Shown: positions 1 to 7,994, numbered from the stretch's first letter. The stretch: 11,349 bases of DNA from Planctomycetota bacterium (GCA_029259935.1 JAJDEH010000366.1:1-11349); one strand, 5' to 3'. Notes: generated by a model from the sequence alone, not told the origin. Numbers and translations: made by a program.

Positions 1-1
1 T

Positions 2-20
2 TGGTTCGCGGAGCGAACCA
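2..20. repeat. Perfect 8-bp hairpin downstream of the fusion gene
   Basis: TGGTTCGC, loop GGA, GCGAACCA: a perfect stem 22 nt beyond the stop codon of the beta-lactamase/VanX fusion gene (43-45). It could mark the 3' end of the transcript, but the window ends before any T-run can be seen. Its core CGCGGAGCGAAC recurs at 7935-7946, which suggests a genome-wide palindromic repeat. Confidence 0.6.
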
Positions 21-42
21 CTGACAAACGTGGTGCCGCCTT

Positions 43-3000
43 TTACCCATCAATCTCCTCAAAAGTCACATTGCCGATGCGATATTTTTTCCAATCCTTA
101 AAATCAAAATGCCACCATTCGAATTCGTAGATCGTAAACCCTTCCGCCTCCATGGTGCCGCGAAGCAGTTCGCGATACCAACGCTGGCGCGACGTGCCGC
201 CGGGGTACATCGGAAACGATCGACGTGAGAACTCGTCGTAGCCGGCGACCATTTGAATCGGCTGGCCGGTGGCAAGGTCGTACAGCGTGAGGTCGACCGC
301 ACAACCGCGATTGTGCCGCGAACCGCGAGCCGGATTTGCAACGAAGTCTTTCAAGTCATCGGGCGTCGCGTCCCAGAACATCTTGGTGACGTGCCACGGC
401 CGATACGCGTCGTGAATCAGCAGCCCCAGCCCGCGCCCCTTCAGACGCTTGTTCGCGCGAGCCACCGCTTCGGCCGCCGGCCGCTGCATGAAAGCTCGCG
501 GCGTTTTGTAAAAGACAGCTCCGGTGAAGTTGTTGGTCGTCGCATAGCGAATATCGAGCTGGATGGTCTTATCCAGAGTCGTCAGATCCACGAGATCCGC
601 GTCGCGAAAGTCGCCCGCTTCCGGCGGCGGCGACGACGCGAGTGCATCCGCCCGCAGCTCGTCGATCGGCTTGACGGGCTCGACCTTGAACGTCTCGCCG
701 TCCTTGGTGCCGACCTCCCGCCGCACAAATTTCACTTCGGCGGCGACGACGCCGGTCGCGGTTCCGCTCGCGTCCGGGGTGAACTTCAATCCTTCGCCAT
801 GATATAGGCCATAGTCTGGAAACTGGAACGTGTTCTCATCGACTTCCTTCAGCGGGTAGTAGTAAAACCACTCGATCAAGGCATGCAATTGGCCGGCCTC
901 TTCGAGAATGTAAAGCGTGTTGTGATCCCAACCATATTCGCCGATCAACCCTCGCCAACGGTCAGGAATCTCGGCGGGCGGCGCATGAGGAAGCCGCTTG
1001 AATGTATCGTCGCCGACCTTAAGCGTGTCGCCATCCTGAAGAGCGACATTCGTGCCAAACGCGATCTCATCGTCGGTGATGATACTTCCGTCATCCGATG
1101 CCGCGCCTAGCTTGTACCGAAATGAACCGCGCTGCATATAGACGTCGCCGTTCAATTCCGTGATGCGAGTGATTCTCTCACCGTCAACTTCGCGATACGT
1201 ACCAACCAACTCACGAGCTCGCTTGGAGGGAACCGGTCCCGTCGTGCGGTAGTTCGGTAGCGGCTTGCCTTCTTGCGTTGCCATCATCAGCCGCAGAGCG
1301 TAGTCACTCAGCCGCCCGACGACTCCGTTGGTGCCATCAAGCGACGAAGCGGCGGCGACTCCCAGCTTTCGTTCGGGCAGAGCCGCCAACTGCGTTGAGA
1401 ATCCATAAACCGCTCCACCATGCCCGATCTTCTTGTAGCCATCGAGTTCTCGAATGTGGAAGCCAAGTCCAAATCCTTGCGGCTTGCCATCGGAGTCTTC
1501 AATCGGCGTCGTCATTAACTTCAGCGTCCCGGGCGTCATGATCCGCCCGTCACCGGCCCGGGCATCATTGAACAGGCAAATAAGGAATTTGGACAAGTCG
1601 TTGACGTTCGAATAGAGATTGCCCGCCGGGCCCGTGCCGAGCAGGAAGGTGGGTGCCTTGAAGCGACGGCCGTCGTAGGTCCGCATCCACCCGGTGGCCA
1701 CCTTCGGCTCGATGGCGTCGGTCACCACGAAGCTGCTATCAGTCATGCCCAGTGGATCGAGGATTGTCTTCCTCACTCGCTCGGGATGCGAAACATCAAG
1801 TTGCTTTTCCAGTACCGCGCCCACCACGGCGACCGCGGCATTGGAATACTTGGTCTTCGTCTCCGGCTTGTAAACCAACGATGTGTCGTTCAGGCTGGCG
1901 ATCGTTTCCGCCAGCGACGGCTCATCGGGATCGAAATAGTTTCCAACAGGCGACTCACGCACCAAGCCCGAACGATGCGACATCATTTGCCGCATGGTCA
2001 GCGGTATGCCGTACGGATTCTTGGGCTTGAACTCCGGAATATATTGTGACACCGGCGCGTCGAGATCCAACTTGCCTTCTTCCACAAGTTGCATTACGGC
2101 GATGTCCGTGAACAACTTCGACACCGATCCGACTCGATAAACGGTATCCGCGGTCGCCGGTCGCTTCTTTTCGGCATCTTGATGTCCAAACCCGTCCGCC
2201 CAAACGACGCGATCGTCATCCACCAGCGACATCGACAGCGCGGGCAACTGTTTTGCCTCAACCTCGAGTCGCACCGCCGCCTGCAGCTTCTCGATAGCCT
2301 GCTTGTAGTCTGCAAGCGGGGCGGGCGGTTGCATGATGTCCGCGATTGCGACGGCCGTGTCCCGCAAGGCAACCCGCTGCAGATTGCACATGACGGCGAC
2401 ACTGGTTCCAGTCTCGGGAAACAACACCAGCACGGTCGAGGTCCCCGACTGGCCGCCGGTATGCGAAACCATCTTCCGGCGCGAACGCGTGCCAACTCGC
2501 CAGCCCAAACCATACGCGATCTCATTGCCATCCTTCGTCTTTTGCCGGGTCCACATCTGGGTTCGAGTCTTGTCTTCCAGCAGCCTGCCGGTATTCACGG
2601 CCGAGGCAAAGCGAACGAGATCCGACGGTGTCGACAGCAATCCTCCTCCAGGGATTTTCATGCTGGTGTCATGCAGTGGCGCGTTGTAAATCCGTCCTTC
2701 CTTCAAGTTATGATCCTGGGGCAGGTTTCTAAGCAACGCGCGTGTCGCTTTCACATAACCGCTAGTCCGGTTGGCGATCAGGGCGAATTGGTCATCCGCC
2801 ACCGTGTCGGTCATGCCTGCCGGATCGAAAACTCGCTGCCGCAGCGAATCCATGAATCCACGATCGCCCGCTCCTTCGGCGACGGAACCAAGCAAGTTGT
2901 ACCCAAATGAAGAATAGAAAAACTTCGTGCCTGGTTCGTGACGCAGCGGATCATCGGCAAACGTGCTGAGCGCGGATTTAAGGCTGAAGAAATGCCGGGT

Positions 3001-3447
3001 CGATAGCGACTCTGCGCCATTTTTATAGTGTCGCACACCACCGAGATGGCCAAGCAACTGACGCGTCGTCACCGGCCAACGCTTCTTGGGGTATTCGGTG
3101 CAATACTGTTGCACTGCGGAATCCAGGTCAATCTTCCCGTCTTCGACCAGTGACATAATGACCACGGCCGTCATGGACTTGGCGATCGAAGCGGTTCGAA
3201 ATCGGGTCTTGGGATTAACGGCCACGTCTTTCTCAATATCAGCGAGGCCAAAGCCCTTGGAATAGCAAAGCTGATCGCCCGCCGAGATGGCCACCGAGAC
3301 GCCGGGGGCTTTTGACTCGGCCATCAGCCTCGCAACAATCCGGTCAACGTGCTGTTGCTGCGGGTCCGTTAGCTGCTCGGCCTCCGCCGTCGATCCGCAA
3401 CCGAGAACGCACAAAACGATCGTAAAAAGAATCGGCAGGTGTTTCAT
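43..3447 (-). CDS. Lipoprotein fusion: two serine beta-lactamase-family domains plus VanX-type D-Ala-D-Ala dipeptidase
   Basis: A 1134-residue exported hydrolase with three predicted active sites. Residues 1-17 form a lipoprotein signal ending in a V-L-G-C lipobox (Cys17). Domain 1 (about 30-375) is a serine beta-lactamase/LACTB-like fold with S87-I-A-K90, Y178-S-S and S328-H-T-G-G. Domain 2 (about 380-725) is a second beta-lactamase/CubicO-type domain with S441-V-S-K444, Y534-S-N and H676-G-G. Residues 740-930 are beta-rich and seem to hold two copies of the small lipocalin-like module that often follows such domains (each begins L-V/I-G-T/E-Y). Residues 945-1134 match peptidase M15D (VanX/DdpX): D-A-Y-R-P near 1013-1017, the zinc motif S1043-x-H1045-x2-G-x-A-x-D1052, and E1110-W-W-H1113. 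M15D enzymes are zinc D,D-dipeptidases that cleave D-Ala-D-Ala. The substrates of the serine domains cannot be read from sequence. All key residues are intact and there is no frameshift. It follows the ThuA/dehydrogenase gene after 45 nt, so co-transcription is likely. Family calls are strong; the joint role in cell-wall peptide turnover is inference. Confidence 0.93.
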   Translation of the reverse strand: MKHLPILFTIVLCVLGCGSTAEAEQLTDPQQQHVDRIVARLMAESKAPGVSVAISAGDQLCYSKGFGLADIEKDVAVNPKTRFRTASIAKSMTAVVIMSLVEDGKIDLDSAVQQYCTEYPKKRWPVTTRQLLGHLGGVRHYKNGAESLSTRHFFSLKSALSTFADDPLRHEPGTKFFYSSFGYNLLGSVAEGAGDRGFMDSLRQRVFDPAGMTDTVADDQFALIANRTSGYVKATRALLRNLPQDHNLKEGRIYNAPLHDTSMKIPGGGLLSTPSDLVRFASAVNTGRLLEDKTRTQMWTRQKTKDGNEIAYGLGWRVGTRSRRKMVSHTGGQSGTSTVLVLFPETGTSVAVMCNLQRVALRDTAVAIADIMQPPAPLADYKQAIEKLQAAVRLEVEAKQLPALSMSLVDDDRVVWADGFGHQDAEKKRPATADTVYRVGSVSKLFTDIAVMQLVEEGKLDLDAPVSQYIPEFKPKNPYGIPLTMRQMMSHRSGLVRESPVGNYFDPDEPSLAETIASLNDTSLVYKPETKTKYSNAAVAVVGAVLEKQLDVSHPERVRKTILDPLGMTDSSFVVTDAIEPKVATGWMRTYDGRRFKAPTFLLGTGPAGNLYSNVNDLSKFLICLFNDARAGDGRIMTPGTLKLMTTPIEDSDGKPQGFGLGFHIRELDGYKKIGHGGAVYGFSTQLAALPERKLGVAAASSLDGTNGVVGRLSDYALRLMMATQEGKPLPNYRTTGPVPSKRARELVGTYREVDGERITRITELNGDVYMQRGSFRYKLGAASDDGSIITDDEIAFGTNVALQDGDTLKVGDDTFKRLPHAPPAEIPDRWRGLIGEYGWDHNTLYILEEAGQLHALIEWFYYYPLKEVDENTFQFPDYGLYHGEGLKFTPDASGTATGVVAAEVKFVRREVGTKDGETFKVEPVKPIDELRADALASSPPPEAGDFRDADLVDLTTLDKTIQLDIRYATTNNFTGAVFYKTPRAFMQRPAAEAVARANKRLKGRGLGLLIHDAYRPWHVTKMFWDATPDDLKDFVANPARGSRHNRGCAVDLTLYDLATGQPIQMVAGYDEFSRRSFPMYPGGTSRQRWYRELLRGTMEAEGFTIYEFEWWHFDFKDWKKYRIGNVTFEEIDG

Positions 3448-3451
3448 GATG

Positions 3452-3458
3452 TTCTCTC
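3452..3458 (-). promoter_or_regulatory. Weak ribosome binding site of the beta-lactamase/VanX fusion gene
   Basis: On the minus strand this reads GAGAGAA, with the GAGAG part six nt before the ATG at 3447. It is a poorer Shine-Dalgarno match than the GGAG found before the other three genes. It still supports the chosen ATG, which is followed directly by the lipoprotein signal. Confidence 0.5.
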
Positions 3459-3475
3459 GGAACGCGTAACGTTCC
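3459..3475. repeat. Small inverted repeat in the gap before the fusion gene
   Basis: GGAACG and CGTTCC form a perfect 6-bp stem around a 5-nt loop. It fills much of the 45-nt gap between the dehydrogenase stop (3493) and the fusion-gene start (3447), directly upstream of the weak ribosome binding site. There is no T-run, so it is not an intrinsic terminator. It may be an mRNA processing or translation-tuning structure, or chance. Confidence 0.35.
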
Positions 3476-3492
3476 CAAGTCGTGATGAATTT

Positions 3493-6400
3493 CTAGGGAG
3501 ACTCAACGGTGATCGCCATCACGATGGGCGCGGTCGGATCGGGGCCCTTGACCAGTTCGATTTCCATGATTTTCTTCGCCCGTTGGGGATAGATGGCCAA
3601 GTACCGAAGTTGCTGGCCGCGAAGTTTGAATGCAAACTTCGACTCGGGAACGTCCACTCGGCGAATGTAGTCGGCAAAATGCACACCGTTGCGCAGCTCG
3701 TGATCCTCCGTTTGACCATCCTCGTACTTCAACCGAACAATCATGGAAACCGACTTCGCACCATGCGCCGGATGGCCCCAGCCGCTAACACCGCTCAACA
3801 TGTGAATCGCCTTGGCGGGCGAGTTGCAGGGAACGGCCACCGACTTCGGCATCTGGCGAGAAATCGCTCCGTTAGGGCTGCGCAGCATCACCACGTTCGG
3901 AACGCGGTCGCCATTGGGGTCGACCAAATGAAACGGTACGCCCGCGAATTGCTTGGGCGACCAGTCCGGAAAGACCATTCGCTCGACGGTCGACTCTTTA
4001 CTAAAGAACATTCCTTGCGTGCTGATGATCGTCGCCGACTTGGCCAGTGGGAGCGGCAGGAATCGGCCGCGGGCCGTGAGGAACTCCAACAAGTTGACGA
4101 TGTCCTTGGCCTTGACCTGTTTCTCAAACCCTTCGGGCATCAACGACTTAGGCGAAGCGATCAATTCGTCGATATCTTCGCGAAGGACCGTGTGTTTCTT
4201 TCCCTCAGAATCAAACAGTTCAATCGTGGTTCCCGTTTCCGAAGCCAACAGGCCGTTCAATACGAGGCCGTCGACGGTGGCCACGGTATAGACGCGATAG
4301 TTCCCCTCGACGCTGCGGCTGGGGTCAATAATCTGTGTTAGCAATTCGATCTTGGGATGGACCGCCATGCCGGTCAAATCGGGACCGATCTTGTTTCCTT
4401 CGCCGCTGTGCATATGACACTTGGCGCATTGTTTTTTGAAGACCTCTTTACCAGCGGCCACCTCACCGGTTTGTTTCGTCAACGCGGTCAACTCTTCGAG
4501 TACTTTTTGGCGATTGGGGTCCGGCAGTCCACCGCCCGTGGCGAGGACTTTCTTGGCGCGTGCCGCAATCTGTTTGTTGGGGTGGTTGGCGAGCGATTGC
4601 TTTTGATCGAGCGAAAGACCACGCAAGGTGACCCGCCGCTGCTCGACACCGGCCAGCAGGGCCAACGTCCATTGAGGTCGTTGCAGCAAGACTCGCTGGG
4701 CGGCCACCTGGCCCGACGGAGCCAATGAACTTATCCGTTGGACCAGCAGCTCACCAACCGTGGCCGACTCGCTCTGACCCAACGACTCGATCAAGCCCGC
4801 CGACAACTTGGGCGACGATCTTGGCGTCAGCGCGTCGAGAATTCCTTCAACACTCTTGGCATCTCGCGATTGAAACTCGACAATCTGCCGGGCCGCATTG
4901 ATGCGGACTTCGTCAGGCTGCTCTTCATTTCCAACGACTTCCTTCAAGGAGGCCGTAATCGTCTCAATCGCGGATTCAAATCGCTCGCTCCGCCATAGCG
5001 CGGCCAGTTTCAGCAAACGAACTTTGGAATCGACCGGCAGCTTGGGCAGCAATTCGATGAGTTGCGATTCGGCTTCCTTGGTCAAAGCCGCCGGATGCGA
5101 CTGAGGCCACCCGGCCGTCATTCCTTCGAGAATCGGAGCGAGTGCCGGGTTATCGGCCGTGGTAAGCGCCGAGGCGAGCGAACTGAGCGACCCTTCCGGT
5201 TTTCCGCGAGCGAAGTGTTCGGCGACGGTCCGTACAATTTCCTTGGCTCGTGGATGGGCGGCTCCGTTGCGAGCGACTTCCATCAGGAACGGCAAGTCGT
5301 GAACGGCGGCGGCGCTGGTCGCCGCATCGGCGATCCAGCGATCGGCGATGACGGAGTTAATCGTCAACAACGTTGCCACGGCTTCGCCGGCCATCTTGTT
5401 CTTGGGCATGTCGGCAAGAGCCAACAACGCGGCCAACTGCACTTGTCGATCGTCGTCCGCCAATAAACCCGCCTCCAAAACCGTGGACAAGAATGCTTCT
5501 TCTTTCGGCATCACTTGCACGGCGTTTCTGCGGACAGACGCGGAAGGATGACGAAGCGCCGCCGCGACACTGGCAGCTGCTTCCGGGTTCGAGCCGTCCA
5601 ACGCTCCCAGGCCATGCATCGTCCACAAGGCGTGAATCGCGCCGACGTTCAAGCCGATTTCGTCGACGCTCTGATCCGCCGCCAATTCGACCAACTCGGG
5701 CAGCACGTCCAGCTTGCCGCGTTCGACCAATAGCCGCTGAGCATGTTTTCGCCACAACATGTTGTCGCTGGCCAGTGCCGCGACCAAGTTTTGGGGCGAC
5801 GCGCCGGCGAGCGACTCGATCGGCGCGTCGGAATCGCCGGCTTCATAAACCACTCGATAGATGCGGCCATGACGTTTGTCGCGCAGCTTACTCTCGTAGG
5901 CGTTCCCTTTCCCCGTCTTGAAGCCGGCCGGCGTGGGATTGTGCTGAATCACGTAGTTGTACCAGTCGATGACCCAGACTTGCCCGTCGGGACCGACCTC
6001 GGCCATGATCGGAGCCGACCATTCATCGTCACTGGCCAGCAGGTTGCACGGACTTGTCGAACGAAAGTCGGCACCGTCGCGATTGAGTACGAACGTGCCA
6101 ACGAGCTTTCCTGTCGGTCCACAAACAAACGCGGTCCGGTTCCAGTATTGCTTGGGGTAGGCTCGCGCGGTGTACAACGCATGCCCTGCTCCCGCCGTGT
6201 ATCCGCCGTGCTGGTCGACCTGGCGGACTCTATCGCTGAGCGGATTGAAAAGATGATTGTCGGCGATCGTACCGAGTTGGCTGGCCGACCAACCGCGAAC
6301 CCGCTCGTAGTAGCGATTCGGAATCGGCATATAGACGCTTGGATTTCGGTTAGCGGTCGAGCCGAAAATGATGCCGTCTTCACTGATGCCCAATCCCCAG

Positions 6401-7851
6401 GTGTTGTTATTAGTCGAGCGCAAGAATTCCAACTTGGACCCGTCCGGCTCGAAACGAAAGAACCCCATGCGAAATGAATAGGGATGCGGTTTGCCTTTGA
6501 CGACGGGTTGCGAGTTGTTATAGCCCTGCATGGCCCAGATGTGATTGTCTAGCCCGTATTGAAAATTGCTGACGCCGCCGTGCGTGTCGCCCATGGCCCA
6601 TCCGGAAAAAAGCACGTCGCGCTGGTCGGCGCGGTCATCGCCGTCCGTGTCCTTTAGGTAAAGCGTTTCCGTGCCGTTCTGCACGATCGCGCCGCCTCGC
6701 CAAAATGCGATCGCCGTGGGAATACTCAGTTTGTCGGCGAAGATCGTGAACTTGTCGGCCCGTCCGTCACCGTTGGTGTCTTCACAAATCTTGATGCGAT
6801 CGCGTCCCTGGCCGGCAGGCTGTAATTGATTGGGATAATCGATTGTTTCCCCAATCCACAATCGGCCTCGGTGGTCCCACGCCATGCAGACCGGCTTCTT
6901 GATATCGGGATCGGCCGCGAACAATTCGACTTTGAACCCAACCGGTGTCGAAAAATGCTTGACGGATTCTTCGGCGGGAAGTGGTCGCTGCATTTTGGTC
7001 AGCGACTGGCCCAGCACGCCCCATTTCTTGCCTGCCGGATAATGAGGAATCTTTCCCGGGGCGTCGACATATTCAAACGGTTTGACGTCGCTACGTTTTG
7101 GCGTCATTTCTGGAATGGCGAAGTAGTTAGGATCGGCAAACCCGCCCGCCAAACTCGGATCGCCGCCAGCGGCCCAGCGGATTCCGCGTTCGACCAAATT
7201 GAGGAATCCTGGGTTGCTCCAAGTTCGTTGGTCGTGTCCCCAAGCCGTGTAGAACACTCGCCCCTTGCCGTGCGTGCGAATCCACGTCCAAGGTTCACGG
7301 CCATTCTCGTCGACCCGATAAGCGAGAACCGTGCGATCCTCGTCGTTGTGCCGATGGTGGACGTAGGTTTCATCCCAACTCTCGAAACCCGAAAAGTCCT
7401 TCATCAGCGGATGATCCGTCTTTTCGACTGTTGTCCGAAACACGCCGGTGCCATGCCGCTGAAATTGAGCCCCCACTAACTCGACATACTTGGCCGAATT
7501 GAGGAAACAATACGATGCACAGTGCAAAGGCACGAACCCCTTGCCACTGGCCACGTAGTCCAGCATTGCCTTTTCTTGCTCCGGCGAAATTCGCGTGATG
7601 TTTGCGTACACCACAAGGCAGTCATATTTTTGAAGAGTCTTGGGATTCAGATCCGTGACGCGGTCGGAATAGGTAAGTTCGATCCCCCGTTTCGTCATCA
7701 CCGGCTTCAACTGAGCAAATCGATCCGCCGGACGATGATGTCCCACATCGCCCAGGAAAAGGACCTTGAGCGTCGGCGAATCGTCGGCGAAAGCCGCCCA
7801 CGTTGGTAGTAGAGTTACTGAGAGACACAGTGCCAGGACTCGACGTTTCAT
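3493..7851 (-). CDS. ThuA / PVC-type membrane-bound dehydrogenase / HEAT / cytochrome c multidomain protein
   Basis: A 1452-residue exported protein. The start is the ATG at 7851: GGAG lies 7 nt upstream, and the protein opens with a Sec signal (M-K-R-R, hydrophobic core, A-F-A at 20-22). A longer frame from 7917 would put 22 non-signal residues in front. Domains: ThuA, class I glutamine amidotransferase-like (about 28-230, with P-L-H-C near 108-111); PVC-type dehydrogenase beta-propeller (TIGR02604 type, about 298-670) with two D-x-N/D-G-D-rich calcium-loop-like motifs at 358-366 and 401-409; alpha-helical HEAT-like repeats (about 678-1103); PVC-type cytochrome c (TIGR02603 type, about 1128-1260) with C1142-A-K-C1145-H1146 and a likely axial Met1238 in S-L-M-P-E-G; and a beta-rich C-terminal domain (about 1265-1452), possibly NPCBM-like. 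Proteins of this kind are predicted periplasmic sugar or polyol dehydrogenases passing electrons to heme. The substrate is unknown. It lies 143 nt after the cytochrome c'-like gene and 45 nt before the hydrolase fusion. Confidence 0.93.
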   Translation of the reverse strand: MKRRVLALCLSVTLLPTWAAFADDSPTLKVLFLGDVGHHRPADRFAQLKPVMTKRGIELTYSDRVTDLNPKTLQKYDCLVVYANITRISPEQEKAMLDYVASGKGFVPLHCASYCFLNSAKYVELVGAQFQRHGTGVFRTTVEKTDHPLMKDFSGFESWDETYVHHRHNDEDRTVLAYRVDENGREPWTWIRTHGKGRVFYTAWGHDQRTWSNPGFLNLVERGIRWAAGGDPSLAGGFADPNYFAIPEMTPKRSDVKPFEYVDAPGKIPHYPAGKKWGVLGQSLTKMQRPLPAEESVKHFSTPVGFKVELFAADPDIKKPVCMAWDHRGRLWIGETIDYPNQLQPAGQGRDRIKICEDTNGDGRADKFTIFADKLSIPTAIAFWRGGAIVQNGTETLYLKDTDGDDRADQRDVLFSGWAMGDTHGGVSNFQYGLDNHIWAMQGYNNSQPVVKGKPHPYSFRMGFFRFEPDGSKLEFLRSTNNNTWGLGISEDGIIFGSTANRNPSVYMPIPNRYYERVRGWSASQLGTIADNHLFNPLSDRVRQVDQHGGYTAGAGHALYTARAYPKQYWNRTAFVCGPTGKLVGTFVLNRDGADFRSTSPCNLLASDDEWSAPIMAEVGPDGQVWVIDWYNYVIQHNPTPAGFKTGKGNAYESKLRDKRHGRIYRVVYEAGDSDAPIESLAGASPQNLVAALASDNMLWRKHAQRLLVERGKLDVLPELVELAADQSVDEIGLNVGAIHALWTMHGLGALDGSNPEAAASVAAALRHPSASVRRNAVQVMPKEEAFLSTVLEAGLLADDDRQVQLAALLALADMPKNKMAGEAVATLLTINSVIADRWIADAATSAAAVHDLPFLMEVARNGAAHPRAKEIVRTVAEHFARGKPEGSLSSLASALTTADNPALAPILEGMTAGWPQSHPAALTKEAESQLIELLPKLPVDSKVRLLKLAALWRSERFESAIETITASLKEVVGNEEQPDEVRINAARQIVEFQSRDAKSVEGILDALTPRSSPKLSAGLIESLGQSESATVGELLVQRISSLAPSGQVAAQRVLLQRPQWTLALLAGVEQRRVTLRGLSLDQKQSLANHPNKQIAARAKKVLATGGGLPDPNRQKVLEELTALTKQTGEVAAGKEVFKKQCAKCHMHSGEGNKIGPDLTGMAVHPKIELLTQIIDPSRSVEGNYRVYTVATVDGLVLNGLLASETGTTIELFDSEGKKHTVLREDIDELIASPKSLMPEGFEKQVKAKDIVNLLEFLTARGRFLPLPLAKSATIISTQGMFFSKESTVERMVFPDWSPKQFAGVPFHLVDPNGDRVPNVVMLRSPNGAISRQMPKSVAVPCNSPAKAIHMLSGVSGWGHPAHGAKSVSMIVRLKYEDGQTEDHELRNGVHFADYIRRVDVPESKFAFKLRGQQLRYLAIYPQRAKKIMEIELVKGPDPTAPIVMAITVESP

Positions 7852-7858
7852 CAACGAA

Positions 7859-7862
7859 CTCC
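7859..7862 (-). promoter_or_regulatory. Ribosome binding site (GGAG) fixing the dehydrogenase start at 7851
   Basis: The minus strand reads GGAG followed by 7 nt and ATG. This decides the start at 7851 against the upstream in-frame ATG at 7917, and agrees with the Sec signal peptide that starts there. Confidence 0.75.
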
Positions 7863-7899
7863 ATGAACGATTAATTGCGGTGAATGACAAGAAAGTCGC

Positions 7900-7916
7900 T
7901 GATCGCTCGGCGATCA
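7900..7916. repeat. Perfect 7-bp hairpin, first of two in the gap
   Basis: TGATCGC, loop TCG, GCGATCA. It lies 49 nt upstream of the dehydrogenase start and 14 nt from a closely similar hairpin at 7931-7947. The two stems differ at only one or two positions per arm. There is no T-run after it on the minus strand, so it is more likely a REP-like or leader structure than a terminator. Confidence 0.5.
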
Positions 7917-7930
7917 TGGCCTTTTCGTTT

Positions 7931-7947
7931 TGCTCGCGGAGCGAACA
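7931..7947. repeat. 7-bp hairpin, second of two in the gap; relative of the hairpin at 2-20
   Basis: TGCTCGC, loop GGA, GCGAACA. There is one mismatch as DNA, but on minus-strand RNA it becomes a U-G wobble, so all seven pairs form in the transcript. The core CGCGGAGCGAAC is identical to that of the hairpin at 2-20. It sits between the stop of the cytochrome c'-like gene (7995) and the dehydrogenase start. Confidence 0.5.
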
Positions 7948-7967
7948 ACGACTCTTTCCGCCGGATC

Positions 7968-7973
7968 AGTATA
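7968..7973 (-). promoter_or_regulatory. Possible -10 box for the dehydrogenase gene
   Basis: TATACT on the minus strand, five of six matches to TATAAT. The best -35 candidate is TTAACG at a long 19-nt spacing. If used, the leader would be about 110 nt and would contain both hairpins at 7900-7947. Weak evidence: read-through from the upstream gene is equally possible. Confidence 0.22.
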
Positions 7974-7994
7974 AACCAAGGCCGCGCCAGGTCG

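Noticed and set aside
43..615. VanX-like domain as evidence of a vancomycin-resistance cluster
   Set aside because: There is no VanH or VanA/B-type ligase and no VanS/VanR regulator in the window, and the domain is fused to serine hydrolases behind a lipoprotein signal. VanX proper is cytoplasmic.
2089..2910. Open plus-strand frame of 273 codons opposite the fusion gene
   Set aside because: It lies wholly antisense to the well-supported beta-lactamase domains. Its translation is Arg/His-rich with no recognisable motif, as expected for a shadow frame in GC-rich DNA.
3439..4341. Open plus-strand frame of 300 codons opposite the dehydrogenase 3' end
   Set aside because: Antisense to the cytochrome c and C-terminal domains. 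It has no domain, signal or ribosome binding site, and its composition is typical of a shadow.
5743..7479. Two plus-strand frames of 244 and 217 codons opposite the dehydrogenase propeller and ThuA domain
   Set aside because: Both are antisense to conserved domains and show no family resemblance.
7852..7917. Upstream ATG (7917) as start of the dehydrogenase
   Set aside because: It adds 22 residues before a normal Sec signal peptide and has no clear ribosome binding site. GGAG lies 7 nt before the inner ATG.
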